Shown: positions 1-8,305 of the stretch, piece by piece | Layout: each line of letters starts with the position of its first letter | Numbering within the stretch: the first letter of the stretch is position 1 | Source: Martelella mediterranea DSM 17316 | GTDB taxonomy: Bacteria > Pseudomonadota > Alphaproteobacteria > Rhizobiales > Rhizobiaceae | Reading direction: 5' to 3' | NCBI RefSeq assembly: GCF_002043005.1 | Contig: NZ_CP020330.1 | Location: 1,138,501 to 1,202,500, forward strand | DNA length: 64,000 nt | Translations under genes and position numbers: made by a program | Notes under the pieces: model-generated | The model's input: the letters and a program-made list of their open reading frames with translations, nothing else | Databases searched by the model: none | Told to the model about the DNA's origin: nothing

Positions 1-1005
1 GGTCAGCCCCATCTGCTTGCCGGTGCGGGCAAGCCTCGCCTTCATGCCGCGCGTCAGCGTGCCGGAGCACACGCGTACGAAGGCGATGCGGTCGCGGTGG
101 TTCGGGTCCATATTGGCCTGGATCTTGAACACGAAGGCGCTCATCTTCGGGTCGGTCGCCTCCACGGTGCGAACATCGGCCACCTGCGCGCGCGGCGCGG
201 GCGCGAAATCGGAAAGCGCGTGGATCAGATCGCGCACGCCGTTATTGCGGAGCGCCGAGCCGAAATAGACCGGCGTCATATGGCCTTCCAGAAACGCCTG
301 CCGGTCGAAGGCGGGATAACCGTCGATCGCAAGCTCGGCCATTTCCGCCCAGTCCTGACGCTCATGCTCCGGCAGTTTTTCCGACACGACTTCCGGGCCG
401 TTCACCTTGGTCAGCTCTTTCTGGCTGTCGCCATAGCGCACCGCGCTGTCCTTCAGGTGATAGGTGCCGCAGAAGCTCTTGCCCTGGCCGATCGGCCATG
501 TCATCGGCACGGTGTCGAGCGCGAGCTTCTCCTGCACTTCCTCGAGGATTTCGAACGTGTCGCGGGCCTCACGGTCCATCTTGTTGACGAAGGTGATGAT
601 CGGGATGTCGCGCAGCCGGCAGACCTCGAAAAGCTTCAGCGTCCGGGGCTCGATGCCCTTGGCCGCGTCGATCACCATGATCGCCGCATCCACCGCCGTC
701 AGCGTACGATAGGTGTCGTCGGCGAAGTCCTCGTGGCCGGGCGTGTCGAGCAGGTTGAAGACGGTGTTGTCATATTCGAAGGTCATCACCGAGGTGACCA
801 CCGAAATGCCGCGTTCGCGTTCGATCTTCATCCAGTCCGAGCGGGTCTGGATGCGATCCTTCTTCGCCTTCACCTCGCCGGCAAGCTGGATCGCGCCGCC
901 GAAAAGCAGCAGCTTTTCGGTCAGCGTGGTCTTCCCGGCGTCGGGATGCGAGATGATCGCGAAGGTGCGGCGGCGGGCAACCGCCTCGGCAAGCGTTTCG
1001 GGCAT
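1..1005 (-). CDS. prfC: Peptide chain release factor 3 (N-terminal part, runs off window)
   Basis: This is a translational GTPase that recycles release factors RF1 and RF2 from the ribosome after termination. The visible 335 codons start at an ATG read from 1005. They carry the P-loop HPDAGKTT near residue 20, a DTPGHEDF switch near residue 85 and the NKMDRE guanine-specificity motif near residue 140. The combination with the early ISHPDAGKTTLTEK stretch is typical of RF3 rather than EF-G or LepA. The C-terminal part lies beyond position 1, so the gene is truncated only by the window edge. It is divergent from dut, with a palindromic repeat between the two genes. Confidence 0.93.
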   Translation of the reverse strand, partial: MPETLAEAVARRRTFAIISHPDAGKTTLTEKLLLFGGAIQLAGEVKAKKDRIQTRSDWMKIERERGISVVTSVMTFEYDNTVFNLLDTPGHEDFADDTYRTLTAVDAAIMVIDAAKGIEPRTLKLFEVCRLRDIPIITFVNKMDREARDTFEILEEVQEKLALDTVPMTWPIGQGKSFCGTYHLKDSAVRYGDSQKELTKVNGPEVVSEKLPEHERQDWAEMAELAIDGYPAFDRQAFLEGHMTPVYFGSALRNNGVRDLIHALSDFAPAPRAQVADVRTVEATDPKMSAFVFKIQANMDPNHRDRIAFVRVCSGTLTRGMKARLARTGKQMGLT

Positions 1006-1125
1006 CGGTCGAATATCCTGTTGATGGCGGCCTATGTAGCGATTTGGGCCACAAGATGCAATTGACCTGTCGGCGTCTGGTGGCGAAGGATGCGGGCGAA
1101 ATTGACGAGGACCTCACAATCACCA

Positions 1126-1258
1126 ATCTCCCCCCTTTGAGGGGGAGATGTCGCGAAAGCGACAGAGAGGGGTGAACCCTTTCAACGAGCTCAGAGCTGG
1201 CGGCTTTCGCTGCACCCCTCTCTGCCCTGCCGGGCATCTCCCCCTCAAGGGGGGAGAT
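1126..1258. repeat. Mosaic palindromic intergenic repeat, copy 1
   Basis: About 133 bp bounded by complementary ATCTCCCCC / GGGGGAGAT arms. Each end is itself a hairpin, and the two ends pair across the element through AGAGGGGT and ACCCCTCT. The left arm contains the GTCGCGAAAGCGAC hairpin and the right arm the CCCTGCCGGGC type. A related copy lies at 12769-12913. The layout resembles the rhizobial intergenic mosaic elements (RIME); that name is inferred from architecture. It forms most of the prfC-dut spacer and supplies a spurious upstream extension of the dut reading frame. Confidence 0.85.
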
Positions 1259-1309
1259 CGGCCAGAGGTGAGGTGGACGTGCAAGGTGGCAGCTCCCAGG
1301 GTGACCGCA

Positions 1310-1768
1310 ATGAACACGGAAAAAAGAATGACGCTGAAGCTGAAACGCCTGGAACATGCCGAGGGCATCGAACCGCCCGCCTATGAAACCGCGGGCTCCG
1401 CCGGCATGGATATCCGCGCCGCCGTCGACGCGCCGATGACGCTTGCGCCGGCCAAGCGGGCGCTGGTGCCGACCGGTTTCATCTTCGAAATTCCGCAAGG
1501 CTTCGAGGCCCAAATCCGCCCGCGCTCCGGCCTTGCCTTCAAGCACGGCATCACCTGCCTCAACACGCCCGGCACCATCGACAGCGATTATCGCGGCGAG
1601 GTCAAGGTACTGCTCGTCAATCTCGGCGAGGAAGCCTTCACCATCGAACGCGGCATGCGCATCGCCCAGGTCATCATCGCCCCGGTCACGCAGATGCCGG
1701 TCACCGTGGTCGACGATCTGACCGAGACCAAACGCGGCGCCGGCGGATTTGGATCGACGGGCGTGTGA
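1310..1768 (+). CDS. dut: dUTP diphosphatase
   Basis: Hydrolyses dUTP to dUMP and pyrophosphate, keeping uracil out of DNA and feeding thymidylate synthesis. The 152-residue product is normal for the trimeric family. It shows the conserved motifs in order: SAGMDIRA near residue 30, [10 protein letters not shown] near 70, [10 protein letters not shown] near 87, GMRIAQ, and the glycine-rich C-terminal [10 protein letters not shown] that closes over the active site. The frame is open further upstream to 1148, but that part is the palindromic repeat, so the ATG at 1310 is preferred; the ATG at 1328 is a possible shorter start. No operon partner is evident. Confidence 0.95.
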   Translation: MNTEKRMTLKLKRLEHAEGIEPPAYETAGSAGMDIRAAVDAPMTLAPAKRALVPTGFIFEIPQGFEAQIRPRSGLAFKHGITCLNTPGTIDSDYRGEVKVLLVNLGEEAFTIERGMRIAQVIIAPVTQMPVTVVDDLTETKRGAGGFGSTGV

Positions 1769-1870
1769 GGCGCGGTTTCCGGGCGTCTGTAAATCGGCGT
1801 ATTTCCGCATTCTTGCCTGTGGTGTAGGCTTCCCGGAAAGCTGGCGCAACGCGGCACGGAGGCTTTGCCG

Positions 1871-3139
1871 ATGGACATGATGGAGGCGTTTCAGCGGGTT
1901 GGTCTGGCGCTGGCGATCGGGCTCTTGGCCGGGATCGAGCGCGGCTGGCAGGAGCGGGATCTGGCCGACGGGCAGCGGGTGGCGGGCATCCGCACCTTTG
2001 CGCTGGTCGGGCTTCTGGGCGGGCTGGCGGGCTATCTCGGCGTCGAGACCGGCGCGGCGGTGCCGGCGATGCTGGCGGCCGGGCTGACGATCGCCTTCGT
2101 TGTCTTCGAGTATCTGGCTGCCGGTCCGAGGCATGATTTCAGCGTCACCGGCGTGGTTGCGGCGCTGGTCGTGTTCGCGCTCGGCATTGTTTCCGTCACG
2201 GGCGATATGCGGCTGGCGGCCGCCGGCGGGGTGGTCACCACCGTGCTGCTGGCCGCCCGCCACGCGCTTCACGGTTTTCTGAAGTCGATGACATGGGTGG
2301 AACTGCGTTCGGCGCTCGTGCTTCTGACGATGAGCTTCGTGGCGCTGCCGCTTCTGCCCAACCGCGCGATCGATCCATGGGGCGGGTTCAATCCGTTCTC
2401 CGTCTGGCTGATGACGGTGATGATCGCAGCACTCTCCTATGCCGGCTATGTGGCGATGCGCATCGGCGGTCCGGAGCGCGGCATCCTGTTTGCCGGCGCC
2501 ACCGGCGGAATCGTGTCGTCAACGGCGACGACGCTCTCCTTCGCGCGCATTTCGGTCAGCCAGCCTGTGCTGGCGCGAAGGCTCGCGGGCGCGGCATCGA
2601 TCGCCGGCGGGCTGTCGCTGGTGCGCTGCTTCGTGATCGCCTCGGTCGTGGCGCCGGTTCTGATGGCGCCGCTGGCGGCTGCCCTTGCGCCGGGGCTTTG
2701 CGCCTTCATCCTTGCAAGCCTCGTCCTGAACCGCAGCGGCGGGAACGCCGGGCCGGAGACCGAGCTTCAGCTTTCCAATCCGTTCGAGCTGCAGTCGGTG
2801 CTGCGGTTCGGCGCATTGCTCGGCGTCATCGGTTTTGCCGCCAAGGTGCTGGTCAAGTTCCTGGGGCCGGCGAGTATCGTGTTCATCGCGCTCGTCTCAG
2901 GCATTCCCGATCTCGATGCCATCACGCTTTCGACCGCGCATCTGGCCGGAGGGGCAGTTCCGATCCATACCGCGGCGATCGCGGTGCTGACGGCGGCGGT
3001 CTCCAACCTGATCACCAAGGTGGTTCTGGCCTATAGCAGCGGCACGCGGGAATATGGCCGGCTGCTCGCCCTGGTGACGCTGGTGGTGATCGTGGTCGGC
3101 GGGGCCTGTTTCTGGCTCTACAGCGCGGTTTTGCAGTGA
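1871..3139 (+). CDS. MgtC/SapB-type membrane protein with DUF4010 domain
   Basis: Polytopic inner-membrane protein of 422 residues. The first 130 residues match the MgtC/SapB pattern, with an early GLLAGIERGW and then GIRTFALVGLLGG. The rest is a long hydrophobic region of the DUF4010 type, including the glycine/serine-rich GATGGIVSSTATT near residue 215. The function of this two-domain family is not established; MgtC relatives are linked to magnesium limitation and to ATP synthase control, and I do not extend that here. The start is the ATG at 1871, preceded by GGAGG at good spacing, rather than the TTG at 1865. It stands alone between dut and cysK. Confidence 0.82.
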   Translation: MDMMEAFQRVGLALAIGLLAGIERGWQERDLADGQRVAGIRTFALVGLLGGLAGYLGVETGAAVPAMLAAGLTIAFVVFEYLAAGPRHDFSVTGVVAALVVFALGIVSVTGDMRLAAAGGVVTTVLLAARHALHGFLKSMTWVELRSALVLLTMSFVALPLLPNRAIDPWGGFNPFSVWLMTVMIAALSYAGYVAMRIGGPERGILFAGATGGIVSSTATTLSFARISVSQPVLARRLAGAASIAGGLSLVRCFVIASVVAPVLMAPLAAALAPGLCAFILASLVLNRSGGNAGPETELQLSNPFELQSVLRFGALLGVIGFAAKVLVKFLGPASIVFIALVSGIPDLDAITLSTAHLAGGAVPIHTAAIAVLTAAVSNLITKVVLAYSSGTREYGRLLALVTLVVIVVGGACFWLYSAVLQ

Positions 3140-3296
3140 CGCACGGGCTTGCAGGTCGCACCTGAAATGAAATTCCTTCGGAGGGGCTATAATTGGAACT
3201 GCATTCCTCAAGTTCAGAGTGCATTGCCGGTTCGTGCCTCGAATTCGGTCGCCTTCGACCCTACCTAGATTGTAACGAATTCAAGGGAGCACAGTC

Positions 3297-4265
<969 letters not shown>

Positions 4266-4314
4266 CACTTCCCCGCGCGGGAACAACCGACGCATCGATT
4301 ATCAGGCTCATTTT

Positions 4315-4354
4315 AAGGCCGGAGACATGGCGAGTGCCATGTCTCCGGCCTTTT
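4315..4354 (+). terminator. Rho-independent terminator of cysK
   Basis: A perfect 17-bp stem (AAGGCCGGAGACATGGC and its complement) with a four-base GAGT loop runs into TTTT. It lies 50 bases after the cysK stop and separates it from the TRAP operon. Confidence 0.93.
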
Positions 4355-4389
4355 CGTTGCGGCAGGTAGCCGCTTCCTCACAACCGCTG

Positions 4390-4431
4390 TTGACAAGCTT
4401 CAAATTTATATGTGAAATAAATGATCATATA
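4390..4431 (+). promoter_or_regulatory. Promoter / operator region of the TRAP operon
   Basis: A consensus -35 hexamer TTGACA at 4390-4395 is followed at 17 bp by the weak -10 candidate TGAAAT. An inverted repeat TATATG-N13-CATATA (4407-4412 and 4426-4431) covers the -10 region in an AT-rich patch that stands out from the GC-rich surroundings. A regulator bound there would block RNA polymerase. No dedicated regulator gene of the GntR or IclR type adjoins the operon, so the binding protein is unknown. Confidence 0.5.
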
Positions 4432-4483
4432 TAAGAGTCCTTTTCGGAGGAGGGCCCAATGATCCTCAGGAGGAAAGTCAATC

Positions 4484-5458
4484 ATGAAATTTGCTAATGC
4501 CGCTCTCGTCGCGGCTGGTTTCCTGTTCGCCGGTTCGGCCATGGCGGCCGACTACACCATTCGCCTCGCCAGTTCCCTGTCGCCGGGCGAGCCGACCATC
4601 GAGGCGGCTGAGTTCTTCGCCGATGAAGTTGCCAAGCGCACCGACGGGCGCGTTGAAATTCAGGTGTTTCCGGCCCAGCAGCTTGGCAGCGAGAAGGACG
4701 TCAACCAGATGATGCGCCAGGGCGCGCCGATCATCTCGGTCACCTCGTCCGGTTACCTCTCCGATTTCGTGCCGGATATCGGCGTGGTCGAAGGCCCCTA
4801 CCTGCTCGACAATCCGGAGCAGTTCGAAAAGATCGCAAGCTCGGACTGGTTCGCCTCCGTCAAGGACCAGTTCAACGACAAGGGCATCACCTTTCTCGTT
4901 GACGATGCGCTTTTCGGCGCCCGCAACATCCTGGCCGACAAGCCCGTGCGCAGTCCGGCCGATGTCGACGGCATGACCATACGCGTCCCGCCGAACACGG
5001 TGTTCGTCAAGACGTTCGAGGCCATGGGCACGCGCCCGGCAACTGTCGAGTGGTCGGAAGTCTATAGTGCTCTTCAGCAGAACGTCGTCGAAGGCGCGGA
5101 AGCCCCGCTCGGCTCGCTCTGGGGGGCGAAGCTGCACGAGACCCGCGATACCATCTCGCTGACCCAGCACTTCACCGCCTTTACCTTCTGGGTGATCAAT
5201 TCCGACTATTTCAACAGCCTGCCGGAAGACATCCGCGGTGTGATGATGGAGGTCGGTCAGGAAACCGGCGCGCTCGCCACCGAACTGACGTTGAAGCGTG
5301 ACGAGGAGTACAAGGACATGTTCCGCGATGCCGGCGTCACCATCGTCGACGATGTCGATATCCAGGCCTTCCGCGACAAGACCGCCGGCGTCTACGGCGA
5401 GTTCCCGAACTGGACGCCCGGCCTCTACGACCAGATCCAGAAGATCCTCGCTGAGTAA
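4484..5458 (+). CDS. dctP: TRAP transporter substrate-binding protein (DctP family)
   Basis: Periplasmic solute receptor of a tripartite ATP-independent transporter. A 21-residue signal peptide ending SAMA|ADY precedes a mature domain with the usual DctP landmarks: a GEPTIEAAEFFADEV start, GSEKDVNQMM, and VEGAEAPLGSLWGAKLHE near residue 205. The RVPP sequence near residue 167 contains the arginine that in characterised relatives salt-bridges the substrate carboxylate, so an organic acid is likely. The exact substrate cannot be read from sequence. It is the first gene of a dctP-dctQ-dctM operon, with ribosome site AGGAGGAAAG. Confidence 0.9.
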   Translation: MKFANAALVAAGFLFAGSAMAADYTIRLASSLSPGEPTIEAAEFFADEVAKRTDGRVEIQVFPAQQLGSEKDVNQMMRQGAPIISVTSSGYLSDFVPDIGVVEGPYLLDNPEQFEKIASSDWFASVKDQFNDKGITFLVDDALFGARNILADKPVRSPADVDGMTIRVPPNTVFVKTFEAMGTRPATVEWSEVYSALQQNVVEGAEAPLGSLWGAKLHETRDTISLTQHFTAFTFWVINSDYFNSLPEDIRGVMMEVGQETGALATELTLKRDEEYKDMFRDAGVTIVDDVDIQAFRDKTAGVYGEFPNWTPGLYDQIQKILAE

Positions 5459-5539
5459 GCGGGTTCGAAAGCGACCGGAGGCCGGGGCATGACGCCTCGG
5501 CCTTTCGGTGACCTCATACGATTTTCAAGGCGGGAAACG

Positions 5540-6076
5540 ATGTCGAAGCATTCGCAAGGGTCCGGTCTGCGCCCATTCTATTATTTCGAGGAAGTGATTG
5601 CCGGCACCGCGCTCCTCGTGCTGGTCGCAGCGGTCTGCTGGGGCGTCGTGACGCGCTATATCACCGAAACGCCGGCGGCCTGGACCGGCGATATCGCCTC
5701 GGTTTCCTTCGCCTGGTTGATTTTCATGGGCAGCGCGGCGGCCTTCAAATATGGCATGCATATGAGCATCGATCTGGCGTGGATGCTGATCCCGGCGGGG
5801 CCGCGCCGCTTTCTCGGCGCTCTCGTCGATCTGCTGATCCTTGCCTTTCTCGCCTATGCGACCTGGCTTGGCGTCAAATTCTGTCTGAGCACGATGGATG
5901 ATCCGATGCCGATCCTCAGATGGCCGCGCGCCATTCTCTACGCGGCGCTGATGTGCGGCTTCGCCTGCATGTTCCTGCGTTATGCCGGCATTGCGCTGCG
6001 CAAGTTCAAGGGCGATACGGAGCCCACCCACCGTCTCGCCGAAACTCCGGACGAAGGAGGCGCGGGATGGGCCTGA
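5540..6076 (+). CDS. dctQ: TRAP transporter small permease (DctQ family)
   Basis: Four-helix inner-membrane subunit of 178 residues that bridges the solute receptor and the large permease. Hydrophobic segments lie near residues 20-42, 55-75, 92-115 and 128-150. The WTGDIASVSFAWLIFMGSAAAFK stretch fits the family's conserved central region. The start is the ATG at 5540 after AAGGCGGGAAA; an in-frame ATG at 5489 would add 17 non-conserved residues. Its stop overlaps the start of dctM by 10 bases, which suggests translational coupling. Confidence 0.88.
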   Translation: MSKHSQGSGLRPFYYFEEVIAGTALLVLVAAVCWGVVTRYITETPAAWTGDIASVSFAWLIFMGSAAAFKYGMHMSIDLAWMLIPAGPRRFLGALVDLLILAFLAYATWLGVKFCLSTMDDPMPILRWPRAILYAALMCGFACMFLRYAGIALRKFKGDTEPTHRLAETPDEGGAGWA

Positions 6077-7353
6077 TACCGGTTGCCATCATGCTGGCGT
6101 TGTTTCTGCTGAACACGCCGATCGCGCTTGGCATCGCCATGGCCGCGCTCAGCTTCTTCCTGATGTCGAGCGGGCTGCCGATCAGCTCGTTCATCCAGAA
6201 GATGGCGTCCTCCACCGAATCCTTTCCGCTGCTTGCCGTGCCGTTCTTCATCTTCGCCGGCACGATCATGAACCATGCCGGCATCACGAGGCGGCTGCTC
6301 GGCTTTGCCGATGCGCTGGTGGGCCACACCATCGGCGGCTTGGCGCAGGCCAATGTCATGCTGTCGGCGCTGATGGGCGGGCTGTCGGCCTCGGCCAACG
6401 CCGATGCCGCCATGCAGGCCAAGATGCTGGGCACGGAAATGGTGCGACGCGGCTATTCGCCAGGCTTCACTGCGGCGGTGTGCACCTGCTCGGCCGTCAT
6501 CACGCCGATCATTCCGCCGGGCATCGGGCTCATTCTTTACGGCTTTCTCGCCAATGTCTCCGTCGGCAGGCTGTTCATCGCCGGCATCGTTCCCGGCCTC
6601 TTGATCATGCTTGCGCTTATGCTGGCCGTCAGGCTCCGGGCCAAGAGCCGCAAGTACAAGCCGACGCGCGTCAAGATGGCGACCAGCGGCGAGCTGTGGA
6701 AAGCCTTCGTCGAATCCCTCGGCGCGCTTTCGATCATCGCCTTCATCCTGATCGGCATCCGCCAGGGCATCTTCACGCCAACAGAGGCGGGCGCGATGAC
6801 GGTAGTCTATGCCTCGATCATCGGCTTTTTCTGGCACCGGGAGCTGAAGCTCTCCTCCTTCCCGCTGATCATCACCGAAACCGTGCTGGCAACCGCCGTC
6901 GTGATGCTGATCATCTGTGCGGCCGGGGCGTTCGGCTTCTATATGACCTGGGAGCAGATCCCGTCCAAGGGCGCGGCGCTGCTTCTCGGCATCACCGAAA
7001 ACCCGCTGATGCTGCTGCTGCTGATCAACGTCTTGTTGCTAGGCATCGGCATGCTGATCGAAGGCACGGCGGCGCTGATCCTGCTGACGCCGATCCTGGT
7101 GCCGGCGATCACCAAGCTCGGCATCGATCCCTTGCAGTTCGGCATCGTGATGGTGGTGAACCTGACGATCGGCGGCGTCACGCCCCCCGTCGGCACGCTG
7201 ATGTTCACCTCGTGCTCGGTCCTCGGCGTCTCGATCGGCGAATATATGCGCGAGGCATGGCTGTTCTTCGTGGCGCTTATCGCGGTGCTGCTGGCGCTCG
7301 TTTTCTTCCCCTCTATCGTGACCTTCCTGCCGGACATGATGATGGGGAAATAG
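6067..7353 (+). CDS. dctM: TRAP transporter large permease (DctM family)
   Basis: Twelve-helix ion-coupled permease of 428 residues that carries the substrate across the inner membrane. It is glycine-rich, with the duplicated inverted architecture of the family: GGLSASANADAAMQAKMLGTEM near residue 105 and GGVTPPVGTLMFTSCSVLGV near 370. The start at 6067 overlaps the end of dctQ and has GAAGGAGG upstream; the open frame extending upstream within dctQ is not used. It ends 43 bases from the convergent response-regulator gene. Confidence 0.92.
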   Translation: MGLIPVAIMLALFLLNTPIALGIAMAALSFFLMSSGLPISSFIQKMASSTESFPLLAVPFFIFAGTIMNHAGITRRLLGFADALVGHTIGGLAQANVMLSALMGGLSASANADAAMQAKMLGTEMVRRGYSPGFTAAVCTCSAVITPIIPPGIGLILYGFLANVSVGRLFIAGIVPGLLIMLALMLAVRLRAKSRKYKPTRVKMATSGELWKAFVESLGALSIIAFILIGIRQGIFTPTEAGAMTVVYASIIGFFWHRELKLSSFPLIITETVLATAVVMLIICAAGAFGFYMTWEQIPSKGAALLLGITENPLMLLLLINVLLLGIGMLIEGTAALILLTPILVPAITKLGIDPLQFGIVMVVNLTIGGVTPPVGTLMFTSCSVLGVSIGEYMREAWLFFVALIAVLLALVFFPSIVTFLPDMMMGK

Positions 7354-7365
7354 CCCCTTTTCCCC

Positions 7366-7386
7366 GGCCTCGCATTGCGTGAGGCC
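7366..7386. terminator. Possible hairpin between convergent genes
   Basis: GGCCTCGC pairs with GTGAGGCC (one G-T pair) around a short loop, between the stops of dctM and the response regulator. There is no clear T-run on the plus strand, so terminator function is only inferred from position. Confidence 0.35.
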
Positions 7387-7396
7387 AGGGCGATGC

Positions 7397-8305
7397 TCAC
7401 ATCCCGTGCAGCACATAGGCCGCTTTCACCGCCGCCGACGCCCGGTTTTCGACGCCGAGCTTCACATAGATGGTTTCGAGATGCTTGTTCACCGTGCGGG
7501 TGGAAAGGCCGAGGATGTCGCCGATATCGCGGTTGGTCTTGCCCTTGGCGATCCAGGCCAGAACCTCGGCCTCGCGCGCGGTCAGCGGGAATTCCTTGCG
7601 CAGCGCCTCGTCGTCGCTGACGGGGTTCGCGGGGGTGACGCGGAACAGGAATTCGCTGGCCCCGGTCTTTTCCAGAAAAGCGAGCTGAAACAGCTTTTTG
7701 CCGTTTTCGGTGATCGGAAGAATGGCATCCGGGCTGGCCACCGGTTCGGTGCCTGCAAGCCAGTCCGCGAGCTGGCGTGAGACGAAGCCGAGATCGGCGC
7801 CGGCGCCGACCGCGTCGTGGATCAGCCGGCTTGCCTGCGGGGTCATCCAGCGCAGTGCGCCATCGACATCGCAGGCCAGCAGGTGGCGGCCGGTGGCGTC
7901 CAGCGCCACCCGCGCGCTCTGGGTCGAGCGGGCATTGGCGAGATGGACCCGGATGCGCGCGCGCAGCTCGTCGATATTGATCGGCTTGGTGAGGTAATCG
8001 ACCCCGCCCGATTCCAGCGCGTGGACGATATGCTCGGTCTCCGAAAGCCCGGTCATGAAGATCACCGGCGTTTCGGCGGAGGGCCCGGCCTTCAGCCTGC
8101 GGCAGGCCTCGAAGCCGTCCATCTTGGGCATCACCGCATCCATCAGCACGATATCGGGCGTGATCCGCTCGACGATTGAAAGCGCGCTCGCGCCCGAGGT
8201 CGCGATCAGCACGGAATAGCCGGACGCCTCCAGCGCCTCGGTCAGGAAACTCAGCGCATCCGGACTGTCATCGACGAGCAGAACGATTTCCTGTGGCTCA
8301 GCCAT
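7397..8305 (-). CDS. Response regulator, REC + LuxR-type HTH
   Basis: DNA-binding response regulator of 302 residues. Residues 8-122 form a receiver domain with the acidic pair in VDDSPD, phospho-acceptor Asp in IVLMDAVMP (about residue 55) and the switch Lys in YLTKPIN. A PAS-like middle region (about 135-225) contains RHLLACDVDGAL and WMTPQA. The C-terminal 65 residues are a LuxR/GerE helix-turn-helix (LTAREAEVLAWIAKGKTNRDI, then STRTVNKHLETIYVKLGV). It overlaps the end of the upstream kinase gene by 8 bases, so the two are almost certainly cognate. The target genes are not visible; the neighbouring TRAP operon is one possibility. Confidence 0.9.
   Translation of the reverse strand: MAEPQEIVLLVDDSPDALSFLTEALEASGYSVLIATSGASALSIVERITPDIVLMDAVMPKMDGFEACRRLKAGPSAETPVIFMTGLSETEHIVHALESGGVDYLTKPINIDELRARIRVHLANARSTQSARVALDATGRHLLACDVDGALRWMTPQASRLIHDAVGAGADLGFVSRQLADWLAGTEPVASPDAILPITENGKKLFQLAFLEKTGASEFLFRVTPANPVSDDEALRKEFPLTAREAEVLAWIAKGKTNRDIGDILGLSTRTVNKHLETIYVKLGVENRASAAVKAAYVLHGM

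Noticed and set aside
1148..1309. Upstream extension of dut in the same frame
   Set aside because: These codons fall within the mosaic palindromic repeat; dUTPases begin near the sequence encoded from 1310.
770..2272. 500-codon open frame on the minus strand
   Set aside because: It crosses prfC, the palindromic repeat and dut, all with clear evidence, and has no recognisable motif.
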